A stretch of DNA of 64,000 nucleotides, taken from the NCBI GenBank assembly GCA_028015205.1, contig CM051521.1, forward strand, positions 92,914,513 through 92,978,512. The letters run 5' to 3'. The notes beneath the pieces were generated by a model that saw only the letters and a program-made list of their open reading frames with translations, did not search any database and was not told the origin of the DNA. The DNA comes from Mytilisepta virgata (taxonomy: Eukaryota; Mollusca; Bivalvia; Mytilida; Mytilidae). The position numbers were made by a program, and so were the translations under genes. This document shows positions 1 through 11,200 of this stretch, piece by piece; within the stretch, counting starts at the first letter, position 1; each line of letters starts with the position of its first letter.

Positions 1-222
1 GTTTCAAACACTTCCTCACAGCAAAATTTAGAGTCACTGGATGAATTCATTGAAGTTGCTGAAATGCTCGATGACGTGAGTCGATCAGCAAACCATTGCC
101 CGGTGATGCATATAACAGATTGTCACGGTAAATATCGACAAAGGAATACCGATTTCGAAATATTGGTGAATGAGATGAGTATACATGTATCCTCGGAAAC
201 TTGCAATTACTGTAGTTCCTAG
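1..222 (+). CDS. Possible last exon of an upstream gene (partial)
   Basis: Frame 1 is open from the first base of the window to a TAG at 220-222, giving 73 codons with a protein-like composition: a Ser/Gln/Glu-rich start, then an acidic stretch (LDEFIEVAEMLDD), then a Cys/His-containing tail. A GTGAGT at 76 could be a donor, so either the whole stretch or only 1-75 may be coding. I recognise no domain. There is no start codon of its own, so if real it continues left of the window. The call rests on open length in AT-rich DNA and could be chance. Confidence 0.33.
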   Translation, partial: VSNTSSQQNLESLDEFIEVAEMLDDVSRSANHCPVMHITDCHGKYRQRNTDFEILVNEMSIHVSSETCNYCSS

Positions 223-1394
223 CAGAGATATCTATAATTTGGTGGGAGCAATGAGCATTGAATAATATTTGTTTTATTTACTAGGTGTGCCTGTCATCAA
301 ATCATACCTCGTCATTAGAACTCAAGACTGAAATCTCGGAAGCAAAGACCAGTACATGTGTATAGATTTTTGACTAATATGCAGTTTATATTCAATAATG
401 AACATACCTTTGTGTGATGAGATTCCTGAATTTAAAAATTAACAAATCACCACGATACAGCTTGAATATATAGCAAAATGGTACCTGTAACTGAGTATCC
501 ACTCTTATAATAATAACATCACGAAGCATTAGGGTAAACAAGTAAAATTATTTCTTACGTTTATGCATTTGAGAACTTGTATACTTTCTTACATGTACCT
601 TTCTTGATAACAATTTTGAGGTGTAATTTTACCGACTTGTGCTTCACATCCCAAATTACACTTCTGTCAAAATATGAATACAATCACTGCTTGTTATCCT
701 GTATTTTCATTGTAAATGGTGCCATAAATTTACAAAAAAATCAAATAATATGTACCCTAGCCATAGCCATGTAAAAATGCGAGCTTGAAATTATTAATTT
801 AGGATTGACAGCAGAATTTAATATCTATTTTCGCCAAAATTAATTTAGTCCCAATTAGATCTAATACAGTTCATAGATAATGAAAAATCTTGTTATCTGT
901 TTATTGTGATAAATTATCTGACAAGAGGAAAATAAGACAAAAAATACTGTATCAGACAAACTTTTTTGTGACTGGTATATTATACTGTAGTGTGATTGAC
1001 AAAGATGTTTCTTTAACTTGGTCTCTATATACTAAACAAATTAACCCAAGAAGGGGGGATTTAAATACTTAAATACTAGTGTATAAACAGTTGTAATTAA
1101 TATAATACCTTTTACCCTGTAACTACATTTTTAATGTAATTTTATAGCAGGACTTGACATAATTTTTGTCAGTTCAAAGTAGTTCCCTAATGAGATCATT
1201 TGTCAGTTACCTGTAGTCCTGTCAACACATTTGTAAATAACTCAATATACCAGGTGGGTCAATCTCCTGTCAGTTATTTTAAAACAAATTATAAATTAAC
1301 TACAGTTAACATATAGTTGCAAAGGGTGTATTTTGTCCAGTTCTAAACTTTTTTGCCATGTGTGTGTGTGTGTTTATTAATAATCTCTATGTTA

Positions 1395-1540
1395 GAATAG
1401 AGAATGGAAACGGGCAATGTGTCAAAGAGACAACAACACGACCAGGGAGCAGAAAACATCCCAAGGCTACCAATGGATCTTCAAGGCAGCGAGAAAATCC
1501 CACACCCGGAGACGGGCTCAGCTTGCCCCTAAACAATAAT
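1395..1540 (+). repeat. Interspersed repeat, family R1, copy 1
   Basis: About 146 bp starting GAATAGAGAATGGAAACGGG and ending in CCCCTAAACAATAAT. A second copy lies at 37833-37985 in the same orientation, with only scattered differences. It resembles a repeat I know as common in mussel sequences. No terminal repeats or target duplication were identified, so its class is unknown. Confidence 0.75.
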
Positions 1541-2012
1541 ACATACTAGTTCTTTCTACAGTAGAACGGCATTTTTTGTTCTCGTATACGGTGTTTTAAC
1601 AAACTCACTTGTATTTAGAATGTTATTACTCGATTTGTTTTCACCTGATCAGGCAGAGCTTACATGGGGTGAATAATCACAGAAGGGTCAGTCTCATTAA
1701 GGGGTGTCGGGTAGCCTAATATCTCATACCTCATGTCTTTTATTTTGTAGCAAACTAACACTACTAGATAAAGTCAAATGTTTGTAATGGGAGTTGTCAT
1801 GAACATTCACAAAATGAAATCGAACCATGAATGAAAAGGTTAAGTACGCGCGATCAGTTCAATAAAATAGAGTAATACCTCCATGTATATGGGCCGTTTC
1901 TTCGTGTTTCTGTTCACTTGAATTCATGTTTTTTTTTTATATCCCTTAAGTATTGCTTAGTATTCTTTTGTCGATACCGTACCTAACCAGAAACAACAGA
2001 AAACAAAAGATA

Positions 2013-2168
2013 TTATTCCACTATACATATTAATTCATAGATATGTACGTATTTCATTGGTTGAGACTATCCCACGTGATATTGAACAAAACATCGTGTT
2101 TCCCTCTCAGATTCGTGTTTCACCATCACATCCCAGATATTCTAAATACACTAGGGATAGTGGAATAA
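2013..2168. repeat. Short-arm inverted repeat
   Basis: TTATTCCACTAT at 2013-2024 is the exact reverse complement of 2157-2168, 132 bp apart. A separate hairpin built on AGTCATGTT...AACATGACT lies just downstream (about 2200-2228). These may be the remains of a small foldback element. No target duplication was seen. Confidence 0.4.
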
Positions 2169-3584
2169 ATCATTAATTACCCATTTGTTCACCCTCGAAA
2201 AGTCATGTTGCACTCGGGAAACATGACTTTACTCGTGTGAACAACTCTTCATATTTCACTAATGCAAGGGAAATAAATGTATAACAAAACATAACTGTAT
2301 TTGAATTTCCACATTTGTATTATGGTATCCGGAACAAAATAAACAGTGACGGTAAATTATATTTCTTTTGAGGAAAAATTAATTCACCCAAAAGGCTAGA
2401 CTAAATGAATAGATCGTTTTGATGTTCTCACAGACATGATTGTAGTTTAAAAGGGTGCGGTTTCTATAGAAAAATAATTTACGAATATATTTCCGAAGTC
2501 TGTGGATGATTCTAGAGGTTAATGCACGAGGCAGCCATTTCTGTCTTGTTAACGGTCGTCTGTATTCATATTCAAAGTCACTAACATAAGTCAATATCAT
2601 TTCAATCTAGTAAAAAATAAGATACCTTCATTCACTATAGTTTTCAATGAAATATAAGTTATTTTTATATATGCATGTCAATATATTAATCTCAAAAGTT
2701 TTAATACACGTTTCTGAAATGGAATTCGAAGGCATCATGTAACAGTAATTAATCACACGTTCTTTAATAGTACATATATGCATTTTTCGAGTTTTCTTTA
2801 ATCTTTTTATCTCGATATCAGATGACTTTTTAAGTCTTTCAACACTATTATGGTTTATAAATAAAAATCGGCATATTTGAAATTAGTTATTATCTGAACC
2901 GAATAAGGCGTAATATAAAGTAAATATATTCAAAAACGTTAGAATTTAAAAGGATATCTTCTGAAATGAAGCCACTCATAGTCAAGTTTCAAGTACCCAT
3001 GGCAGTCTGAAATATTATGTAATATACGAATTTTAAGACCATCTTGTCAAAATTAATTGATGATCACTTTATTAAATAAATGAAACCTAAGTATTCCAAG
3101 GTAAATATAGTCATATTGGTCATACTGACACTTTGATTAATTTTGTAATTACCTACCTATATACATTGATATATGTATGCATCAATCTAGTTTTCTGTTT
3201 AATTTTCAATAACTAATTTAATTTCAAAAGAAGATTTAAATAAAAATAATATAAAGAATAAAAGTTAATGAAAACAACTGTACGAAGATTGTAAGTGTAC
3301 TATAATATTTGTGTAATTCTTACAATTTTGGAAACTTTCTTAGGTCAAAGACTTTACCTTTTCCGTAATTTTAAAACATTTGTTTCTGCTCGACAATATG
3401 TAAGATTATTGTTTCGGCCGTCAATATTTTGGCATTAGGTACGGTAACCGCTTCTAAGACATTACTTGTCGAGGGTCATAGATAAAAGAAAATTAATCGG
3501 TTCTGATTTTCGACCTCTTAATCGGTGCTGATTTTCAAACTCGTCAGAGATAATGTTGATATAAATGTTTGCCATAGGTTAAAA

Positions 3585-3948
3585 TAAAATCATATAAGGG
3601 CGCCGTGGTGTAGACTACAAAGCCAAAGGTCCCTGGTTCGATTCCCGTTCGGGATGAAAATTTCAGGGATTAAATTTGCGACTCCCTATCGACACAATTT
3701 GCGAGGATGGTCTCGATAAACATGCTAGTCCGTCAGATGGAGACGAAAAATTGATGTCCCGTGTTCAGGGATCTCAACACCCTTAGCACGTTAAAGACTC
3801 CCCTGTAGATGTCGAAACAGAGTAGGCTAAAATGCCGCTACAGGGGCCGCTGTCGCACCTGACAAGTGAAGAGGGATTGGTATAAGTTGGTATAACTAGT
3901 TTCCCAATTCACTATAAATAAATAAGTTTAAACTAAAATCACATAAGA
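3585..3948 (+). mobile_element. tRNA-derived SINE with target-site duplication
   Basis: The SINE body (3599-3934) begins with a tRNA-like head. It has a box A-like TGGTGTAGAC near 3606 and a good box B, GGTTCGATTCC, near 3635, so RNA polymerase III transcription is expected of the family. A 3' body follows with a short ATAAATAAATAAG tail. It is flanked by a 14-bp duplication, TAAAATCATATAAG at 3585-3598 and TAAAATCACATAAG at 3935-3948, with one mismatch, as LINE-driven insertion would leave. Bivalve genomes carry several such SINE families; I cannot assign one with certainty. Confidence 0.85.
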
Positions 3949-4178
3949 AATGTAGCCTAAAGTTATAATGGCGGAAGAAAGACAGACATCACTGTGATCA
4001 TTGCCACATACTCCGTTCATGCTATTGTGACAAAAAATATGATCCATTTTCGACAGCAAGATCATGAAAATACGACCCTTTACCGTGCCCTTCTGGGGCT
4101 TGCACGTATTTCAAGATAGAGGCCGTATTATTATGTCTCCCCTTCTCGAAGGGAGACATATTGTTTTAGTGATTATTA

Positions 4179-4332
4179 TTCTTCCTCTTCTAATCAAATT
4201 TTTTGTCCGGAACATAACTTTTTTGTTTCTTGAGCTAGCCTCATGATATTTGGAAGGTATATGCATCAGGTCATGGCGGAGTGCAGAGTACCGCATTTGG
4301 GTCCCTGGGGGTCAGTCCCCACTCCCTAGCCT
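4179..4332 (+). repeat. 154-bp cassette, copy 1
   Basis: This starts TTCTTCCTCTTCTAATC and ends CCCTAGCCT. It is nearly identical to 5351-5504 and the two copies are the same length. Each copy directly precedes a satellite array. Confidence 0.85.
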
Positions 4333-4368
4333 GTAAAATGTAGGCTAAAATAACAAAATACTTAATAT

Positions 4369-5340
4369 TTTGAAAACAATTGTGATCCCCACCCTATAAC
4401 CATATATATTATTACTCCTTATGATAAGACAAATCATTTGGTACCATAGGGGGGTCTGAGGGAGGTCATGCCCCACCCCCTCAAACGATAAAATACTAAA
4501 TATTCTGAAAACCATTGAGATCCCCACCCTATAACCATATATATTATTAGTCCTTATGATAAGACGAATCATTTGGTACCATAGGGGGGTCTGAGGGGGG
4601 TCATGCCCCACCCCCTCAAATGATAAAATACTAAATATTCTGAAAACCATTGAGATCCCCACCCTATAACCATATATATTATTACTCCTTATGATAAGAC
4701 GAATCATTTGGTACCATAGGGGGTCTGAGGGGGGGGGTCATGCTACACCCCCTTAAATGATAAAATACTTAATATTTTGAAAACCATTGTGATCCCACCC
4801 TATAACCATATATATTATTACTCCTTATGATAAGACAAATCATTTGGTACCATAGGGGGGTCTGAGGGGGGTCATGCCCCACCCCCTCAAACGATAAAAT
4901 ACTAAATATTCTGAAAACCATTGAGATCCCCACCCTATAACCATATATATTATTACTCCTTATGATAAGACGAATCATTTGTACCATAGGGGGGTCTGAG
5001 GGGGGTCATGCCCCACCCCCCTCAAATGATAAAATACTAAATATTCTGAAAACCATTGAGATCCCCACCCTATAACCATATATATTATTACTCCTTATGA
5101 TAAGACGAATCATTTGGTACCATAGGGGGTCTGAGGGGGGGGTCATGCCCCACCCCCTTAAATGATAAAATACTTAATATTTTGAAAACCATTGTGATCC
5201 CCACCATATAACCATATATATTATTACTCCTTATGATAAGACAAATCATTTGGTACCATAGGGGGGTCTGAGGGGGGTCATGCCCCACCCCCCAAATGAT
5301 AAAATACTAAATATTCCGAAAACCATTGAGATCCCAACCC
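4369..5340 (+). repeat. Satellite array, 135-bp monomer, about 7 copies
   Basis: The word ACCCTATAACCATATAT recurs at 4391, 4526, 4661, 4797, 4932 and 5067, with a diverged copy at 5203, so the period is 135-136 bp. Copies are very similar and include a run of G/C (CCATAGGGGGGTCTGAGG). The open frames on the minus strand here are repeat translations, not genes. Confidence 0.92.
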
Positions 5341-5350
5341 AATAGTGTTC

Positions 5351-5504
5351 TTCTTCCTCTTCTAATCAAATTTTTTGTCCGGAACATAACTTTTTTGTTT
5401 CTTGAGCTAGCCTCATGATATTTGGAAGGTATATGCATCAGGTCAAGGCGGAGTGCAGAGTACCACATTTGGGTCCCTGGGGGTCAGTCCCCACTCCCTA
5501 GCCT
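5351..5504 (+). repeat. 154-bp cassette, copy 2
   Basis: Second copy of the 4179-4332 sequence. It sits between the end of the first array and the start of the second. Confidence 0.85.
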
Positions 5505-6360
5505 ACATTATCTTGGAAAGGGTTGAAATCCCCACCCTTAAACCATATATTTTATTATTCATGATAACAAGACAAGTTGAATGCAGTATACATCTGAGCC
5601 CCGGGGGTCATCCCCTACCCCTCAAGACCAGAAACCTTAATTTATCTTAAAAATGGTTGAAATCCCCACCCCTAAACCATATATTGTACTACTCATGGTT
5701 ACAAGACGAGTTGAATGCAATATTCATCTTAGCTCTGGGGTCATCCCCACCCCCTCAAAATCAGAAACCTTATTTTATCTTAAAAATGGTTGTAATCCCC
5801 ACCCCTAAACCATATAATGTACTACTCATGGTTACAAGACCAGTTGTATGCAATATAGATCTTAGCCTTGGGGGTCATCCCCACCCCCACAAAATCAGAA
5901 ACCTTATTTTATCTTAAAAATGGTTGGAATCCCCACCCCTAAACCATATAATGTACTACTCATGGTTACAAGACGAGTTGAATGCAATATACATCTTAGC
6001 CCTGGGGGTCATCCCCACCCCCCTCAAAATCAGAAACCTTATTTTATCTTAAAAATGGTTGGAATCCCCACCCCTAAACCATATATTGTACTACTCATGG
6101 TTACAAGACGAGTTGAATGCAATATAAATTTAAGCCCCAGGGGTCATTCCCACCCCTCATGACCAGAAACCTTTATCTTAAAAATGGTTGAGATCCCCTC
6201 CACAAAAGTATATATTTCCTTATTCACAATGAAAAGACAAGTTGAATGCAATATGTCTTGGCCCCAGGGGGTCATCCCACCCCCTCAAGACCAGAAACCT
6301 TAATTTATCTTAAAAATGGTTCAGATCCCTTCCCCAAAACTATATATTACCTTATTCATT
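5505..6360 (+). repeat. Satellite array, 134-bp monomer, about 7 copies
   Basis: The word AAACCATAT recurs at about 5541, 5675, 5808, 5942 and 6077, then in decayed form near 6207 and 6337. The monomer is clearly related to that of the 4369-5340 array (shared ATCCCCACCC, AACCATATAT and AAGACGA words) but forms a distinct subfamily. The plus-strand open frames are repeat translations. Confidence 0.9.
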
Positions 6361-6779
6361 CCTTGTTGAAGCACATATCTGTAGGTAACTACATGTATTA
6401 TGTACCATAGCTCTTAATTTGCCACCTTGATGATCCCTAAAAAATGTTAAAAAAACTATGGGTATGGAAGGGGAGACATCAGTTTTAGCGTGCTAAAACA
6501 GTCCAGCATGCTGGACTCCTGTGACAACAGTACCTCTAGTTCGCCATTGAAATAATTGCAGAAGAAAAAGAATAACAGTGAAAGCGTTGTTTACTTGGGT
6601 AATGTTCCAGGGTTAATGCTCTTGTTATTTTATTTTCTTCTTGATATGTAAAGAAATACATGTACAAAATGTACTTACACTTTCCGCAGTCTGAAATGTC
6701 GATCGGCTGTTGATATGGAGAAAGCCGCAGTGCAGTGTAAAGTTGAGCTCAATTCTAACCTCTCATTAAAACTGTCATA

Positions 6780-7025
6780 AACTGTCAGAAGAACTGTTCT
6801 AGAACAGTTCAAGAACCTTCATGCTGACACCTTTAGAACCGTTTATGACATGGTGTGTCCTGACCAAGAACCATTTATGACAGTTCTACCTTAGAACCAT
6901 TCTGGACGGTTCTACCCTAGAATCATTTATGACAGTTCCACCCTAGAACCATTTATGACAGTTCTACCCCAGAACAATTTATGACAGTTCTACCCTGGAA
7001 CCATTTATGAAAGTTCTACTCTGGA
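6780..7025 (+). repeat. AGAACCATTTATGACAGTTCTACCCT minisatellite, locus 1
   Basis: Degenerate tandem units of about 26-30 bp built on GAACCATTTATGACAGTTCT; some units are in inverted orientation near 6780-6830. The same family recurs at 48365-48725 and 49430-49640. It lies 240 bp past the Helitron-like element. Confidence 0.8.
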
Positions 7026-8048
7026 GGTTTTACTTGGAAAACGCGTATATTTTAAAAATTATTATTTTGATATAATATCAAATATCAAAATATTGGTCCA
7101 AATTATATCCTCTGCATAAAAATGTGTTAGTTGATAAATCATGTTTAGTAAGAGTCTTTAAAATGGCCAACATAATTATAACGGTACTTGTATAAAACAA
7201 AACTGTAACATACATTATATATGTACATGTACAGAGGAATAATTCAAACAACCCATCGAGATGGTTATTTCGGAGTTTAAAAGGTCCTATCCAGTTGACA
7301 GTGTGATTAAGTATATGACATATATATAGTCAAATTATTAGATTATTGTCACAGATAATTACCCTTAATAACAAAATAATTAAAGATTCTTCACCTAGTC
7401 GTCTGAATGGGTTTAATTGAACAATATGTCGCCTTTTCGGGTATTTAGGCCTATAAAATTAATACATTAGTATAAAATAACTATCAAACCATTTTACAGC
7501 CCCAAGTATATCAACAATTTCATCTTTAATACTAAATACAGCACAAAATTTTCCTTTGAAAATGATGAGAATTATCTTATAAACGATAGTTATCGTCTTA
7601 AGTAATTCCACGCATGACTGACTATTTGGCTATTGCATTAAGTAATAAAATATATTTGCACTTGAAGGTAAACTAAACGTTGACTTTATTTTATCCTTGT
7701 TTGTAAAATATATATAGTGTACGCCTTCTATCATTTAGGTAGTTTAAATAAACTATGACGCGGTCCGTTTTTATCAAATTCAGATAACATCGTTTGTAAA
7801 TCTGTCCATCAAAGAGTTGAATACATCGTGCAATAGTGTCGCATTTCTAACTACTGTTTTTCGGTGTTGGTTAATTTCAGCTTAAACTGTCTTGTTTGAA
7901 ATTTATGTTTTCTTTCGATGGCAGTTGTAACTTGTTGTAGTGTCACTTCTTACTATTAACACATGTTTAAAAGGATGATTTAATTTTTTTTTATATATGT
8001 GACAAACGATAGATGTTGATTTCACGGAATATAAAGTGAGGAAACATC
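7026..8048. other. Upstream region of gene A
   Basis: AT-rich, with no coding signal. A TATA-like TTATATATG lies about 60 bases before the gene A start codon, near 7990, but core promoter and transcription start cannot be fixed by eye, and further 5' untranslated exons could exist. Confidence 0.3.
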
Positions 8049-8222
8049 ATGTTGCAAAAACTATTTAAAATTGCATTATTGCAATTAATATTATTCGTGG
8101 TGTGTTCTTTAACAAGAAAAATAGGCAGGAGTGTGAAATTAACACACAGGGATAAATTAATGATTGTAAATTACCATAATGATATTCGAAGACTAATTTA
8201 CGCATCAAATATGCAGGCACTG
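8049..8222 (+). CDS. Gene A exon 1: signal peptide and CAP1 start
   Basis: 58 codons ending CTG|GTAAGT, phase 0. It encodes an N-terminal signal peptide (MLQKLFK, then a hydrophobic core to about residue 19), then KLTHRDKLMIVNYHNDIRR and ASNMQAL. HNxxR is the first CAP signature and carries the first tetrad His (H43). ATG 8049 is chosen because it gives the signal peptide. Confidence 0.82.
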
Positions 8223-11200
8223 GTAAGTATTTTTTTTTCTTTTTACGACGAGTTACGAAAGTGAACAAAAATATGTTTGTGCACAGCGTATGTGTTTGTG
8301 TCATTAATTTCATACCATTAACCTGCAGCTTGTAACCAGTAATACCCGATTTGAAATGACGAATTACTGCTCTACATATGTATCACTTATTGTGAACAAT
8401 ACTGAAGCAAATGGTGCCTTTTGAATTTGAATGTGATAATAATATACATGACAAATTATTATGTTAACAAAAGATCAACCCAATTAGGTTAAATCCTCAA
8501 AGTCTTAAGCATTGGTCAGTGATTTCATCTACTCTTTCATTTGTCGCTGTTTAACCTACATTTATGTAAAGCCAGTATTATTGTTTTCTGCAGTGAATTA
8601 ACCCTTTTTTAGAGACAAAGAAGCTCAGTAATGTTTATGACCTTCACTCTTATTTCGGTAGTAGCTAGCTCATTCAATGATTATGACTACCTCGTTTGTT
8701 CTGCAAGAGATTTGCTGATGGCGGTTGAAATGAAAATATTTGTATTTTAAATAATTTCAAATAGTGAAGTAAATGTTTTTTTTACAAAACGGGTACATAA
8801 AAACTATAATTGTGATTTGAGAGCAACACTCTATTCAATAAACTAGTTGACATTCATGTGTAGTAATGCCAAAAAGGCGCAAAGTAAAAGTATGTTTCTT
8901 TAAAATTGCCTTGTCCTTAATGATTGATTGACAATTACAGATATAAACTATTGCACTATTCCTGCCATTGGGTTTGAGCTGGAAACTGATTGTAATTTCT
9001 TTAAATATTACGACAATTTCTAAGCATAAAATCATTCCTTGTATATGGTCTACCAGCCGTTAACCTAGATAGCTATCACTCTTCCGGATATTATTGACAG
9101 AGGTTTGCAAATATTTTTGGGTTCATCTAACCAGTTTAACGACAAAACTGCTCAGTGTTTATATCAAGTCTAAAACGTGAGACTGTTTTGATTTTATGTT
9201 AAAACGTATGTTATGAATTGTTTGTGTAGTTTTTCGCAGATTTACATGCGTGTATATCAGTGCCGGTGTTCTTATCATTGAGTGGACAGAACGCACGAAA
9301 ATGACCAGACATCATACGTTTCTCATTACTACTGATGATTTTTTATATGTGTACGTAAAGCAGTCCTACCGATGCATTCTAAAGAACCAAAACGACAACT
9401 TTGGGCGTCAGGCCAACGTTAGTAAATGTTTACGAATACGATGGAAAACAAACGGTCTTTTTGTAATAGTTTGGTGTCGTACTTTTATAAATAATAATTG
9501 ATCGGTGTAACAGTAGAGCTCTGTGATCAAAATGATTTTGCAACTTTACATAGGATTATTTCCTTGTCGTAAATGTTCTGGCTTGTATGTATTAAACATT
9601 GTATGTTAACATCTGACCTCTGTATGTTGAATTCCTGCTTGTCTAGAATTTATGACAACTGTGTACGTTCACTTGATCACATGTAAAGGGTATATTCGTT
9701 TTTAATGTTTACATTGCAAATAATGTGCATTAACGTAAAGGTAAAATTTTAAAATTAAACATCATTTATCATAAATTTCCCATGTACAATTTATACTTTA
9801 ATACGAGAGGTAAAAAACAAGATTTATGTTATACTGAAACGAAACAGATATACATGTATTGATCTTGAGTTTAAAATTTGTTCTTAAGGAATCACCTTGC
9901 GTGTGTATGAACATGCATGTCATATAATTTGCATGAAAAATTTTGATTTTATTTCAAGTTCCTTTTAAATAATAAGATCTTTCAGAGATTATTGTTCAGA
10001 ATTCGACGAATGTAATAAACCTCTGTTGCCCTCACTTGATAGACCACAAATGCACTATATGATCTTGTTGTCAGTCTTTTTGATTTGATTTATTTGTGGA
10101 TTCGGAAAACTGACAGAATGAAATTATAAATAAATAAAAACCTGTTGACTATCAAATTGTTATACTGGTTTGTGCTCAAGTTTGAAATTACAAACCTACC
10201 CCTAAAAATTCACTTGTTGAATTGTTGATGACGGATTTCCCAACTTGTAGGGCGATATTTCAAGGGTATATGTTGTTGAAGTACTGTGATGAATCTTTAG
10301 TAGTTAAACTCCCTGAGATTTTAATTCTTATTTATGCAGGAATAATGAAACAAAAAGCTTAACTGCATAATTTCTTAATTATATTTTTAAAATTGCACTG
10401 ATATAAGTGTTAAAAATGTATACAAATGTACATGCATAACTTCCTCCTTTTCAGTAAATAAATTACTGAATTACCTTTTAAGATAAACTGAAAAAAACAA
10501 TATTTCTTCTTTTAGAAGTTCTCTTGTCAGTCCTATAGATAATATAGGACGTTTTATTACAATTTTATTAACAGGACGTCTGTAGAGATACCGGTATGCA
10601 ATAAATTTCCAAGGCCGTTTTATATAGAGTTCTATGTACATAACGGATTCATTCTAACGGTTTGTGTATGTCTTGGTAAAATTGTATTACCCATTCCTCC
10701 AAATGCAAAAGCCTTGAACGACCATCCCTTAATTCATAAGTCATAATCAGAATTGGGACGAGAGACGAACTTGGGCTTAATGTAATGGGAAATTAACCAT
10801 GAAATACCGGAACATAAAAAAAAACTGCTTTATTGCAATTATGTGTTCAACAGTGATAATAAAACTGTAAATCAATCTAGAATTCAAAATTCGGACTTTA
10901 TTCAATGAATATTTACACCACAATTAACCGAACTACATTTGTAGAAGTATTAAATGACATGTATATAATTGATTTCTTACATGTACATCTATATTCCTAC
11001 ACTGTAATAGAATACAAATTTGAGATTTTTCATCATTTTAAGGGTGATTATATTTTTTTCAAATATCAAATAAACAACATACTAACGTTTGATACAAAAT
11101 TAAATTTGAGATAAAAACCACAAGTAAAATTCAATGTATATAGTATGGGACGGAAATCATGGACATGAAATGGATGTATATTCAATGATATAATACAGTG

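Larger units (their letters stand above)
223..3584. other. Intergenic DNA, no gene seen
   Basis: AT-rich sequence with many in-frame stops on both strands. It holds one interspersed repeat copy (1395-1540), a short TG microsatellite near 1360 and a small inverted repeat (2013-2168). Short open frames here show no splice-site framing or recognisable residues. Nothing else is supported. Confidence 0.6.
4136..6539 (+). mobile_element. Helitron-like non-autonomous element with two satellite arrays
   Basis: A 2.4-kb block begins at a TCTCCCC hairpin (4136) and ends with a perfect 16-bp hairpin, GTCCAGCATGCTGGAC (6501-6516), 20 bases before CTAG (6536-6539) followed by T. A TC start and a hairpin plus CTRR end are Helitron hallmarks; internal tandem cores are typical of molluscan pearl/HINE-type derivatives. 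Inside are a 154-bp cassette (4179-4332) repeated at 5351-5504, each followed by a tandem array. There is no Rep/helicase gene, so it would depend on another element. The exact left end is inferred. Confidence 0.55.

Noticed and set aside
3599..3670. Functional tRNA gene
   Set aside because: Box A- and B-like words are present, but the cloverleaf is imperfect and the sequence continues into a SINE body with a tail and target duplication.
4345..6162. Several open frames coding for repeated peptides (MIRLIIRSNNIYGYRVGI type and MVGIPTPKPYNVLL type)
   Set aside because: They are translations of the 135-bp satellite monomers; frames break whenever a monomer has an indel.
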